From the NCBI RefSeq assembly GCF_900107765.1, contig NZ_FNQY01000028.1:1-54600 (forward strand): DNA of 54,600 bases. Reading direction: 5' to 3'. The notes under the pieces were generated by a model. It had not been told where the DNA came from, searched no databases, and was given only the letters and a program-made list of their open reading frames with translations. Below, one piece after another: positions 10,167 through 19,663 of the stretch (positions are counted from its first letter, which is position 1; each line of letters opens with the position of its first letter). The DNA is from Arachidicoccus rhizosphaerae (GTDB lineage Bacteria; Bacteroidota; Bacteroidia; Chitinophagales; Chitinophagaceae). The position numbers and the translations under genes were made by a program.

Positions 10167-10579
10167 TTTTTAAGGATAAAAAGAACGCTTCCTCCATTTG
10201 TTGTCTAAAATGGCATTATTTAACAGTTACCTCATCATTTAGCATCGCTCGCCCTTTCGCTAACCGTCGACCTGTACCGGGACACCTGCTTTATCTCTTG
10301 CAGAAGCCTTGGCTAATCAAGTGCGCTGATTTCTTAAAAGTTTCATTCGCAATATTTATAGGTCACTTTATCTTACATTAACCCCCATTTTTGTTTTATT
10401 TATTTTCGTTATTAGCGATAAAAAGGACAAAATCGCATAATTTCAAAAGAAAAATGAAATAAAATAGTGATTAACCGGACAATTCCGGCTCGTTGATTAA
10501 AAACGGATTAGACTGCGCTGCAGGCTTTATGCAGCAGTGGCAAAACGGATAACTGGGAACTGTACGATTTTTACATAAA

Positions 10580-10595
10580 TGTCCGTATTCGGACA
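10580..10595. promoter_or_regulatory. dyad TGTCCG-N4-CGGACA upstream of the ABC permease
   Basis: TGTCCG (10580-10585) and CGGACA (10590-10595) form a perfect 6-bp inverted repeat with a 4-nt spacer, 180 nt upstream of the permease ATG. A smaller dyad CCGGA-N4-TCCGG lies at 10475-10488. Position and symmetry suggest a protein-binding site; no convincing sigma-54 -24/-12 element was found downstream. Confidence 0.4.
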
Positions 10596-10774
10596 GTCTG
10601 TATACTTAAATGGATTTAGTTTTTACTGAAAACCAACAATTTATAAAACGGCATAATCGTAGATGGGCAAGAAAACGCCGGTCATTTTTAAAGAAAAGGA
10701 GTTGTAAGGCTGGCTTTAAAAAAGAATATACTTTTATTAAAATAATATTGATTTTTATCCAGCAATAAAAACGC

Positions 10775-13155
10775 ATGCTAAAACAATATATAAAGTTAGC
10801 TTTCAGATCTATTAGATTGAACCGCACTTTAGTCTGATTAATATTTTAGGATTGGCTGTCGGACTAGCTGCCGGCATTATTTTATTAATATGGGTAAATC
10901 AGCAATTAAGCTTCAATCGCTTCCATACAAAAGCGGACCGGATCTATCAATTAAATGCCAGTTTTACTTCAGATGGGCAGCAGACGACTTTTAAAAATGT
11001 TCCTGGCGCTGTCGGCTATATGGCCAAAAGCCTGAAAGAGGTGCAGGTCATACAACGTATTTATGAAAAAAACGATCAAACACTCTCTATACCTCAAAAT
11101 AATAGAATCTTTGATGGAATACAACTGGGTTATATAGACAGTAATTTCTTAAAAATATTTGATTTTAAATTGCTAAAGGGACAAAAAAGCGCCTTATTAC
11201 CTCAAATCCATACGATTGCCCTTACTGAAGAGGCGGCCCATAAGTTATTTGGGAACCAAGACCCGCTCCAACAAATCGTCGAATTTCAGGGAAAAGCATT
11301 TACGGTTTCTGCTGTTTTGCAGAATTTTCCCGATAATTCATCCCTTCATTATGATGCCTTGCTTCCCATGGCTTATTATGAAGAACAGTTTAAAACGGTT
11401 CAGGGTAGTAATAACCAGCAAGGTATTGATCAAAATATCAATCTGTATTCTTTTACCACTTTTCTGTTAATAAAGAACCCGGCTGATGCTGCTATGGTTG
11501 GGCAAGAACTCACCCAGGCATTTAGCAACGAAGAAACATCTGCCGATGTCCATATAAATTTGCAGAATATCAGGCAGGTTCATCTCATTACAGCTGATGG
11601 CAATGACGCGGCTTTACAAATGGTGCATATCATGCTGACTATTGCTTTGACGATTCTTTTAATTGCGGGCATCAATTATATCAATCTGTCAACTGCCAGA
11701 GCACTTGGCAAATCCAGACAGGTAGCGGTCAAAAAAATAATGGGTGCCAGACGACACCATCTATTTTTACAATATATCGTAGAAAGTACCGTTATTTTTG
11801 TTACGGCCTTTTTGCTGGCGCTACTCATTATAGGGCTGACGCAGTCATTTACCAGATCCGTTACGGGCTTATCTATATTTGCCCAGCTTACTCGTCCAAA
11901 TACCTGGTGGTTGATTATCCTTGCCGCTATCTGCACTTTATTTGTTGCCAGTATCTATCCGGCTTTATCCGCCTCTAATCCACACCCGGTCCAGGCTCTG
12001 AACGGGACAAGTAAAGCAGGCGGCCGAAGCCCGGCCGCTTTACTCAAAAAAGCATTGATTATATTTCAATTTGGAATTTCCTTTGCACTGGTGGCAACGG
12101 CTCTTTTGATGCACCGGCAAATGGATTTCATCCGGCAAAAAGACCTGGGTTATAACAAAGATTTTGTATTGGTTACACGGGTGCCACCCTCTGCCCTCGC
12201 CCATGTAGCGCAAATAAAGGCAGCATTAAGCCATTTCCCGGCGATTAAAAGCGCTGGCTTTGCGGGCGCGCCTGACCCTTCTGATATCCGCGACAATACG
12301 GGCCATATCCAATGGCCCGGTCAGCCTGATAATACGCTGATGATGATCGGTGACTTACAGGTAGACCAAAGTTTTATACCGACCCTTCAATATCAATTAT
12401 TGGAAGGACATAATTTTCGGGGAGATAGCTCCGATCAGCATCAATATATCCTAAATCAAACGGCTGTAACACAAATGAGACTCAAACCGCCCTATATTGG
12501 CCAAAAAATCAGTTTTCATGAAAGGCCCGGAGAAATCATTGGAGTATTGAAAGATTTTAATTTTAAGCCGCTGAACGAAAAAATAGCACCATTTATATTA
12601 TATACGAATCAAGTTCCCCCCTCTTATCTGTATATACGGGCTAATGGCCAGCAGCTGGATCTAGCCATTAAAGACGTAAAAACAGTCTATGAACGCTACG
12701 CCGGTAACAGACCTTTCAAATATGACTTTCTGGACGACAAAGCGGCTTCCCATTACAGCACGCAATATAGAACCAATCAACTCTTTAATCTGTTTTCCGG
12801 CATAGCCATTTTTCTATCCTGCATGGGCTTATTTGGCTTAATTTCTTTTTCAGTACAGGCCAGAATTAAGGAAATTGCCATGAGAAAAGTACTGGGTGCC
12901 AGTCCCCGGAGTCTTTTAAAACTACTCAGTCAGGACTTTCTTGCACTTGTTATAATAGGTAGTATCTTATTTGCGCCTTTAACCTATTGGTGGATCAACC
13001 ACTGGCTACAGGATTTTGCCTATAAAATAACCTTTAGCAACTGGATTTTCGTTATTGGATTTGGGGTGATACTTCTTGTCGCTATACTCACAATCGGACT
13101 TAAGGTCGTAACTGCCATAAAAGCGAATCCGACACAACATTTAAAAAGCGAATAA
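10775..13155 (+). CDS. FtsX/MacB-type ABC transporter permease, apparent N-terminal frameshift
   Basis: The intact part is about 770 aa with two FtsX domains: TM segments near the N-terminus, a periplasmic MacB_PCD-like domain, a TM cluster with KIMGARRHHLFLQYIVEST, a second periplasmic domain, and a C-terminal TM cluster with MRKVLGASPRSLLKLLSQDF. These motifs are typical of the approximately 790-aa lipoprotein-export or antimicrobial-efflux permeases common in Bacteroidota. The expected N-terminus starts at ATG 10775 (MLKQYIKLAFRSIRLNRT) but meets TGA at 10835-10837. The downstream frame reads FSLINILGLAVGLAAG from 10828, so one base is missing around 10826-10830. Without the repair the only start would be a TTG inside the first TM segment at 10852. 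No ATPase gene is adjacent. It is either a recent pseudogene or carries a sequencing error. Confidence 0.85.
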
Positions 13156-13638
13156 AATGATTTTTCAACTTTCCCTGCGTCCGCACCAGATTTTAAACCG
13201 ACTTGGTGTAATATAATATTTGGTAAAGTTGTGTTCATGCAGACTAGCTAGTTCATCAACTTCAGCATCGATAAAACTTAAAGGGTTGCTTAGAGGTATT
13301 TTTGCGGCATATGCATTCATTACAGGCTGGGCAGTAGATAGAGTTAATCCTTCATACCTAATTTGAGAAACCCATTGTCTAAAATCGGCTCAATATTGTA
13401 TTGTAAAGCAATCAGGCTCACCCCAATACTTGTCTTTGAATCTCATGAACTGATTTTAGGTGACGCATTCTGTCACGATTAATGTGTAAATACATGACAA
13501 AATTGGGAAAAAAATCCTGATCTGCTAACTACATCAACCTTTTGATAGAGAAAGGAGACCAGGATTTATCCAAACCTTCTTTTAGTGTTCCAGAATCTTG
13601 AACTTAAAATATGCGCGCCTTCATAACAGGAGACCATT
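13156..13638. other. intergenic region, no gene recognised
   Basis: 483 nt between the convergent ends of the ABC permease and the GH20 gene. Short open stretches exist on both strands, but none has a recognisable start or motif. No clear terminator hairpin or transposon end was seen. It may hold decayed sequence. Confidence 0.4.
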
Positions 13639-16140
13639 TTATTTTAATGCTTCGATTTCACCGGCAGCTAACGCTTTATTGTAAATAGTGAGCCCGGTAA
13701 TTTTACCGTTAAATCCACCCAGCTGTCTGAGCGGGAATACCAGGGTTTCGATTTTACGCATCTTGGTTTTATCTTTGTCATCATATTGAATAAAATGATT
13801 ATACAAGCTATCTGTTGCTTTTCCATCCACAAATAAGGCAGTGCCTTTATTGGTACCTGTCACCACAATGTGTACCCATTTATTGGTCGGGACTGTATAA
13901 TTGAAACTCAAATCATATCCTTCTCTGCTAAAGCCCAGTTGTCCTGTACCTTTTTGGTTTAATACCACGGATGCATGAGCGCTTGAAAATATAGTCTCAG
14001 ACTGGACTTTACCGGTTTTTTGGGCATCCGCTGAACGGTACAGATAAAAAGAGATGGTATAATCATAGCCAATCTCTTCCTGACTGAGTATTATTTTATC
14101 CTTGGGATTTTTAAATACCCAGCTACTTTTAAGTGCAGTACCTGTAAGAACAGAAACTTTTCTATCCTGACTGCTGAGTTTTTCCTTGAAAACCCCTTTA
14201 ATTCCTTTTGAACTGATGTCTCCCAGCCAGTCTTTTTTAATCGGAACATCCAATCCCTTGCCGTTCTGATAGGTTCCCATTCTGCCGCTTAGATTCAGGC
14301 CAGGGCCTTCTGTTATGTAAAGTCGCTGGTTGTCAAAACTTTTAAAGTCCATGGCTTTCTGCTCACCACCCCACATTTTCTGACTCAGAACCTGCAGCGC
14401 CGGAAATACTCTGTCCGTAACATCCTGTTCTGTAATGCCATTGCCGACAATATCATTCCACACTGCAAAAGCTCCGCCGATGATACCGGTATCTCCTGGC
14501 TCAAAACGGACACTACCTACCTGTGCCGGTGTCCAGTGGTCATATAAATGAGACAGGTTCAGGTAATCATAGTAATAACCGGCTGCAGGTACAATATAAA
14601 GCCAGCCGTCGGGTGTACTAATCTGAGGGTAGCCTAATTTTTTCATTTCCCTGGGTTCTGCATAACCGTTATACCAGGTGTTCATGGTTACCCCTTTTAC
14701 CCGGACCGGCGTGTTTCCCTGAGCCCAGGTTAAGGCTCCCCATAATCTGACCTGCTTGCCATAGTCCTGTACCCAGCCAATTACCCTGTCCGTAAATCCT
14801 CTGAAAGCCTCGGCTTCTGCCTTGGCATATTCGTCCGTTCCTATATCCACCACCGGACCGGTAAAAACCGGGTTTTCTCCTTCCAGGTATTCTTTAAAAA
14901 TATTATGTACCACGGTATCTGTTAGCGGATTATGTAAATCCAGGTGATCCATGCCGTATTTTTTGCTGCCAATATCCGGAACTGCATGAGTGAGTGCCAG
15001 GGCATGTGCCGGTACATCAATTTCGGGGACTATTAAAACACCATACTGGCGCCCCAAAGCCTGCAGTTCCCTGAATTCCTGTTTGGAATAGTGACCGTCC
15101 TTAGAGGTCAGTCCCGGATAAGTATCATTTTCCAGTCTGAAGGCCGCATAGGTGCTGTCCCAATTTTCCCCAAAATATTTTTTAAAGCCATTATCATTTA
15201 AGTGCACCTGTAAATCATTCATCTTATAATAAGACAACATTTTCACGTATTTACGTAAGAAGTCCATAGAGAAAAACTTACGACCGACATCCAATACCAG
15301 ACCTCTGACTTTATAGGTAGGATAATCCACAGCCAGGCCCTGCGGTATCTCTTTATGTTGTTCCAGTAATTGTAATAAGGTCCTGGTCCCCCAAAAGAGT
15401 CCTTTATAGGCAGGTGCCGTTATTTTTAGCACATCCGTTACCTCCAGCTGATACCCTTCCTCACCCAGTCTTGGCTGAGTGCCATTTAATTCCAGATATA
15501 TATCTGAATTTCCGGGGTTGCCAATTTTAATAGTCGGCCGCAGACCTGTAGTTTGTTCAATTTCTTGTTGCAGCTGGCTGGCCAGTGGGCTTAAAGTTTC
15601 CTTTTCACTGATCGGCAATACTATTTTTGACCTTGCAGATAACAGATAAAAACCTTGTCCTCCCTTCCAGGCCTTCAGTGCAGGTATCACGAAAGGAGCT
15701 GTTTGATTAAAAGCGATGCCGGATTGTACTTTTTGTGCAATTTCAGCAGCCGGTGGCACAACCACCGTTTTGGAAAGATCTAAAGCAAAACCGGAGTCCT
15801 TATCGTCCATCAATTGGTAATACAAGCAAACCGTTGTTTGTGCAATTGGAGCGTAAACCCTTCCCTGCTGGGTAATAACAGGCAAATGATCAGAGCCTTT
15901 AAAAACCAGATGATACCCCTCAGGGCTGGTCGGAAGGATTAATGAAGCACCTTTATTTCCCGCAGCTGCAAGTTCCGCCTGGGAAGGCAGTCTCACCTCC
16001 CCCACTTCTTTAAGCAACGCAGCGGTATCTCTGTGTAGGTTTTGCGCCTGAAGTCCGGTGCTGCCAATACTCAACATTCCCATACCGGCAAAAAGCAGAC
16101 AGCTTCTTAAGGCTCTTTTTTTAATTTTATCAAAAGTCAT
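13639..16140 (-). CDS. GH20 beta-N-acetylhexosaminidase with C-terminal LamG-like domain
   Basis: 833 aa, exported by a signal peptide ending LQAQ at residue 33. A GH20b-type domain spans about 165-272 (LSPLASQLQQEIEQTTGLRP). The TIM-barrel catalytic domain starts at YKVRGLVLDVGRKFF (about 276) and contains the catalytic Asp-Glu pair in VDIGTDEY (D436-E437). Residues about 690-833 resemble a concanavalin/LamG domain, with WVHIVVTGTNKGTALFVDGKA and a closing GFNGKITGLTIYNKAL. The enzyme releases terminal GlcNAc or GalNAc from non-reducing ends via a substrate-assisted mechanism. The first part (50-160) is an unassigned accessory region. The operator-like dyad at 16236-16250 links it to the susC at 6699-9980. 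Confidence 0.93.
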   Translation of the reverse strand: MTFDKIKKRALRSCLLFAGMGMLSIGSTGLQAQNLHRDTAALLKEVGEVRLPSQAELAAAGNKGASLILPTSPEGYHLVFKGSDHLPVITQQGRVYAPIAQTTVCLYYQLMDDKDSGFALDLSKTVVVPPAAEIAQKVQSGIAFNQTAPFVIPALKAWKGGQGFYLLSARSKIVLPISEKETLSPLASQLQQEIEQTTGLRPTIKIGNPGNSDIYLELNGTQPRLGEEGYQLEVTDVLKITAPAYKGLFWGTRTLLQLLEQHKEIPQGLAVDYPTYKVRGLVLDVGRKFFSMDFLRKYVKMLSYYKMNDLQVHLNDNGFKKYFGENWDSTYAAFRLENDTYPGLTSKDGHYSKQEFRELQALGRQYGVLIVPEIDVPAHALALTHAVPDIGSKKYGMDHLDLHNPLTDTVVHNIFKEYLEGENPVFTGPVVDIGTDEYAKAEAEAFRGFTDRVIGWVQDYGKQVRLWGALTWAQGNTPVRVKGVTMNTWYNGYAEPREMKKLGYPQISTPDGWLYIVPAAGYYYDYLNLSHLYDHWTPAQVGSVRFEPGDTGIIGGAFAVWNDIVGNGITEQDVTDRVFPALQVLSQKMWGGEQKAMDFKSFDNQRLYITEGPGLNLSGRMGTYQNGKGLDVPIKKDWLGDISSKGIKGVFKEKLSSQDRKVSVLTGTALKSSWVFKNPKDKIILSQEEIGYDYTISFYLYRSADAQKTGKVQSETIFSSAHASVVLNQKGTGQLGFSREGYDLSFNYTVPTNKWVHIVVTGTNKGTALFVDGKATDSLYNHFIQYDDKDKTKMRKIETLVFPLRQLGGFNGKITGLTIYNKALAAGEIEALK

Positions 16141-16235
16141 GAATACGAATTAGATTTTAGTTTTATAAGGGTGATCTCAATCCAGGTGAAAAATACAGAA
16201 AGAAAACGAATAATCCACACGCAACCGTTTGCAAT

Positions 16236-16250
16236 TTATGTCCGACATAA
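16236..16250. promoter_or_regulatory. candidate operator upstream of GH20 gene (15-bp palindrome)
   Basis: TTATGTC-C-GACATAA is a perfect 7-bp inverted repeat with one central base, 96 nt upstream of the GH20 start codon. It matches 13 of 15 positions of the element at 10152-10166 upstream of susC, and both are followed on the plus strand by AT-rich sequence. A shared regulator is inferred. Confidence 0.55.
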
Positions 16251-16381
16251 TATTTTATAAATAAACCAGCATATCACTCCCGACATCTCTGACAGTCATT
16301 ATGAAATGGTTTTGCTGGCATCAACTCATTAAATGAAAGAGTCATTCAAAAAAAAAATCAATTTTTTAAATATTTTATCTT

Positions 16382-16398
16382 TTGCAACATTGTTGCAA
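16382..16398. promoter_or_regulatory. 17-bp perfect palindrome, candidate operator
   Basis: TTGCAACA-T-TGTTGCAA, 8-bp arms around one base. Its right half contains the TTG (16393-16395) that would serve as the -33 element of the promoter at 16414-16421, so a bound repressor would block polymerase. The regulator is not in the neighbourhood; redox or nitrosative-stress regulators (Crp/Fnr or Rrf2 type) are possibilities only. Confidence 0.65.
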
Positions 16399-16421
16399 TT
16401 GTAAAATTCTTGCTATCTTTG
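16393..16421 (+). promoter_or_regulatory. promoter of the FAD oxidoreductase gene
   Basis: TTG at 16393-16395, an 18-nt spacer, then TATCTTTG (16414-16421), a match to the Bacteroidota TAnnTTTG element. Transcription would start about 20 nt before the ATG at 16448, giving a short leader. Confidence 0.65.
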
Positions 16422-16447
16422 CATTTTCTGACTTTTATTATTACATC

Positions 16448-17437
16448 ATGAATCAAGTACCGGATAATTCTCAACGTACCACCTCCAAGGCCTCTAACAG
16501 CACTGTCAATAACACGCATGAGGTCATCATCATTGGGGGCAGTTATAGCGGCATGCAGGCGGCTCTGACACTGGGCAGAGCGCTAAGACAGGTTTTAATT
16601 ATTGATGCAGGTAAACCCTGCAACCGGTTTGCGCCACAGGCGCATAATCTACTAGGTAGTGAAGGCACGCCTCCGGCTGAATTACATCAAAATGCCAGAA
16701 AACAAATTGCGGCCTATCCCGGCATACAGCTTTTAGAGGACCAGGTGGTAAATGTTTATAAGCAACAAGATACCTTTATCATTCATACAGCTAGCGGGCA
16801 GCGGTATAGCACAGCTTTCCTGGTAATGGCCGCCGGGTTGCAGGATATACTACCTGACATTGACGGGGTGTGGGAATGCTGGGGGAAATCCATCATCCAT
16901 TGCCCCTACTGCCATGGATACGAATTTAAAGGCGCCAGAACAGCCCTTTTGATATCATCAGACAGGGATTTACATATGGTCAGCATGCTGAAACAATGGA
17001 CGCCGCAACTCCAGGTCATTGTAACTGATGAGCGTAGTCTAAGCGCCCCCAGCCTTTCTTTTTTAAGGCGAGAAAAAATAAGTCTGATCCAGGGCCGGTT
17101 GACCGCAGTAAAACATGAGGACGGACAACTGCAATCCATCTCTTTAAAAGATGCTACAGGAAAGATAAATACGATTTATTTAGAGGTCCTGTATATACTC
17201 CCTCAGATAAAACAAAGTCTGGATCTGCAGGCAACCCTGGGCTATCAGCTGACCGATAGCGGCCACATTAAAGTAGATGAAGGCAGACGAACAAACATTC
17301 CCGGCTTATACGCAGTCGGAGATAACAGTTCCAGGTTCAGATCCCTGTCCCAGGCCATTGCCTCCGGCATGGCAGCAGGAGCCATGATTAATTTTGACCT
17401 GATTCAGAAAACAAGACCCTTACCGGTTGTTCATTAA
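16448..17437 (+). CDS. NAD(P)/FAD-dependent oxidoreductase, thioredoxin reductase-like
   Basis: 329 aa from the ATG at 16448. An in-frame TTG exists at 16382, but that would put the operator and promoter inside the coding region. The N-terminal FAD-binding fold shows IIIGGSYSGMQAALTLGRAL (GxxxxG type) and an acidic residue after the beta-2 strand (LIIDAG). The central CPYCHGYE carries a Cys-x-x-Cys in the position of the thioredoxin reductase redox pair. The C-terminus has GLYAVGDNSS, the second FAD motif. The protein resembles the gliotoxin/holomycin-type disulfide reductase-like branch rather than canonical TrxB. It is monocistronic, with its own operator, so expression is probably conditional, perhaps on redox or metal stress. 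Confidence 0.85.
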   Translation: MNQVPDNSQRTTSKASNSTVNNTHEVIIIGGSYSGMQAALTLGRALRQVLIIDAGKPCNRFAPQAHNLLGSEGTPPAELHQNARKQIAAYPGIQLLEDQVVNVYKQQDTFIIHTASGQRYSTAFLVMAAGLQDILPDIDGVWECWGKSIIHCPYCHGYEFKGARTALLISSDRDLHMVSMLKQWTPQLQVIVTDERSLSAPSLSFLRREKISLIQGRLTAVKHEDGQLQSISLKDATGKINTIYLEVLYILPQIKQSLDLQATLGYQLTDSGHIKVDEGRRTNIPGLYAVGDNSSRFRSLSQAIASGMAAGAMINFDLIQKTRPLPVVH

Positions 17438-17440
17438 AAA

Positions 17441-17473
17441 GCTGCCCTGACAGGATTTACCTACCAGGGCAGC
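17441..17473 (+). terminator. hairpin directly after the oxidoreductase gene
   Basis: GCTGCCCTG (17441-17449) and CAGGGCAGC (17465-17473), a 9-bp stem with a 15-nt loop, beginning 3 nt after the stop codon. The following sequence is AU-rich but lacks a clean U-run. Confidence 0.55.
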
Positions 17474-17501
17474 ATATATCTATTGTAAAACGAAGCCTCT
17501 T

Positions 17502-17533
17502 ATAAACCGGGCGGATGATTCCACCCGGTTTAT
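17502..17533. terminator. bidirectional terminator between convergent genes
   Basis: ATAAACCGGG (17502-17511) and CCCGGTTTAT (17524-17533), extended by two G-C pairs across a single mismatch in the loop. AT-rich flanks on both sides suit termination of the oxidoreductase from the left and the epimerase (ends 17574) from the right. Confidence 0.7.
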
Positions 17534-17573
17534 TATATAATCTGTTACAGTCCCGCCCATTAAGGAGCAAGGG

Positions 17574-18524
17574 CTATGCTGCCCCATAGTCCAATAAAGT
17601 GCCAGGTTCTGAACGGATTATTTCTTTTATGCCATCTTCATAACTGGTCGGCTGAAAGGCAAATCTCTTTTCAAACTTGTCACTGTTAAAGACATAATCT
17701 TTATCATATTGATAGAGCATCTCTCTTGACTCCCGCATGACCGGTATAAAGACCCCCAGAATACTGGTCAATGTTTTGCCCACGATGCGTTTTCGGGGTT
17801 TCACCCCTAATTCTTCAGCCACCATTTCAATCCACTGTCTGCCGGAAGGAGGATTTTTCGCGGTGGGCAGATGCCAGGTATGTCCGAAAGCCTCCGGGCA
17901 ATTGCCCAGCAGTGCTGTAGCACTGGCTGCATCCACCGTATAGGTAAAGCTATGACGATAATGGTCACTCACCAGCCAGTTAGCCGACTTGCCATTTTTA
18001 AGAGGCCGGATAACCATTTCGTTTAAAATACTGTTTTTAACACCCGGTCCGTAAAAATCAGCACAACGGGCAATCAGCGCATTCAAGCCATCTTTTTTCA
18101 CCCCGTTCCAGATCATCTCTATGAGCTGTGCCCTGACTTTTCCTTTCCTGCTGGATGGATCTATCCGGTGCGTTTCCATAATTTGGTTCAGGTTGTCCCC
18201 TTCATACATATAGATATTATCAAAAAAAACCAGTCGGCTCTTATGTTGGATACAGGCCGCTATTACGTTTTCCATAATAACCGGCCAGTCTCTTTGCCAG
18301 ATCTTATAAACATAAGGCAGACCGGCGGTCAGATAAACCACGTCTGTCCCCTCGACTGCCCTGATAACAGCATCTCGGTCTGTCAGATCTGCTTTAAAAA
18401 GCAGATCATTCGGGCCTACTTTTCTGGGATTTCTGCTGACCAGACGAATCTCTCTGGTATAAATCCTGAGTGCTTTTGCCAGTTCCGTACCAATGGCACC
18501 ACCAGCTCCTAAAATTGCCTGCAT
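17574..18524 (-). CDS. NAD-dependent epimerase/dehydratase-like protein
   Basis: 316 aa. The N-terminus MQAILGAGGAIGTELAKAL is a Rossmann dinucleotide-binding turn (GxGGxxG), followed by VSRNP and the KADLTD segment typical of atypical or extended SDRs. A Tyr in DNIYMYEG (about 98-105) lies near the usual active-site position, but the classical YxxxK is not evident, so the chemistry is uncertain; it may be an NmrA-like or non-catalytic NAD(P)-binding protein. There is no signal peptide. The gene is convergent with the oxidoreductase and has no co-directional neighbour. Confidence 0.82.
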   Translation of the reverse strand: MQAILGAGGAIGTELAKALRIYTREIRLVSRNPRKVGPNDLLFKADLTDRDAVIRAVEGTDVVYLTAGLPYVYKIWQRDWPVIMENVIAACIQHKSRLVFFDNIYMYEGDNLNQIMETHRIDPSSRKGKVRAQLIEMIWNGVKKDGLNALIARCADFYGPGVKNSILNEMVIRPLKNGKSANWLVSDHYRHSFTYTVDAASATALLGNCPEAFGHTWHLPTAKNPPSGRQWIEMVAEELGVKPRKRIVGKTLTSILGVFIPVMRESREMLYQYDKDYVFNSDKFEKRFAFQPTSYEDGIKEIIRSEPGTLLDYGAA

Positions 18525-19663
18525 GACTACTAAATTTTAAAACTTATAACCCAATAAATACATTAAGAAATTGTGTTGCCTTTCTACCTACGTTTTCCAT
18601 TACTAAAATGATGATCCAAATAACCGGCATACACTTAAAACAGTTATCCTGCAAAAAGCGCTACACCATCCCGCACCTCCATTAATAAATTCGGCATTTA
18701 TTCAACTTTATAAAATCGTAAATTTATAATTGACTTAGGAGAAACGACTCCATGTAATGAACATAAGGATTGGCTTTAAGCCTACATATTTTTCACATTC
18801 CTGCATCTGCCTAAATCTCAGACAATCAATTCAACCAAACAAATGCACAATCTATTTCCACTTACGGGATGAAAACCGGTCTTACCGGTTATTCCTATCC
18901 GCCTCATTCATTTCTGCCCACAACCTCGCCGTCCAAATAGGGAAAATCGCCCATAACAGGTCACAATACTATTATGTATGATTTAAAAACTTCTTAATTC
19001 CGCGATAAGTGTCTGATAACTTTGAATTCAGCACCTTTGTTTAAATCGCAAAACACTACTCCTGTAATAATAAGTCTTGTAGGTTCACAAAACTGTCCTA
19101 AGTGGAGCAAAACATTTCTTTTCAATAGTAAGAAAGGCTCCTGGAATTGCATTATCTCCCTCATTTGTGGAGTAAAAGTAATGACAGTTAAATTCATAAA
19201 AAACCTTTTATTCTTGTATTCGGTAAACCGTATTCTTGCATAGGTAAATAACGCTAACCGGTAGGAAAATCTCACACAGTCAGCTTTAGAAATCCATTAA
19301 TCACGCAGGCCATTTATCCTTTCAACAGGCCAGTCATAGATAATACAATTAATAATTACAGGCCTTTGAGCAATCCAATTAACGACCCGGCCTTTCCCAG
19401 CCTCTTTACCTTCAGGGATTTAGCAATACGATGTTACCACATTTATTAGGGCTATCTCTGACGCGTCCATTTAGACTGTCTTATATTCATGAAATTATCT
19501 TAAATATTTTGATTAATTTTGCCCTCATCTTAATAAACAACAAGTTTAATCCCTCTTAAAAAGCGGTAACGGGGATTGATGATGTCAGCCGGCAATTTGG
19601 TTGTACAATTAAACAGACAATATTTTCAAGACCAGCTTTATCAGTAAAAAAAGGATATATCCA
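18525..19663. other. 1.1-kb gene-poor interval
   Basis: No convincing coding region. Short open frames on both strands near 18994-19275 overlap each other and have no recognisable motif. One small perfect inverted repeat, AACCGGT-CTT-ACCGGTT, lies at 18874-18890. The stretch is long for this otherwise compact region and may contain a decayed gene or an unrecognised RNA. Confidence 0.5.

Noticed and set aside
10058-10381. 107-codon open frame on the plus strand upstream of the ABC permease
   Set aside because: Rich in Cys, His, Phe and basic residues with no motif, lies over the susC regulatory region including the 10152 dyad, and looks like chance.
10826-10837. Programmed -1 frameshift in the ABC permease
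   Set aside because: CACTTTA does not fit X-XXY-YYZ and no stimulatory stem or pseudoknot is evident; mutation or sequencing error is simpler.
13156-13638. Possible transposase remnant between the permease and GH20 genes
   Set aside because: Short translated stretches look protein-like but no terminal repeats, target duplication or transposase motif could be seen.
18994-19275. Overlapping open frames on both strands
   Set aside because: Neither has a recognised motif, a good start context or a neighbour that explains it; kept only as part of the gene-poor interval.
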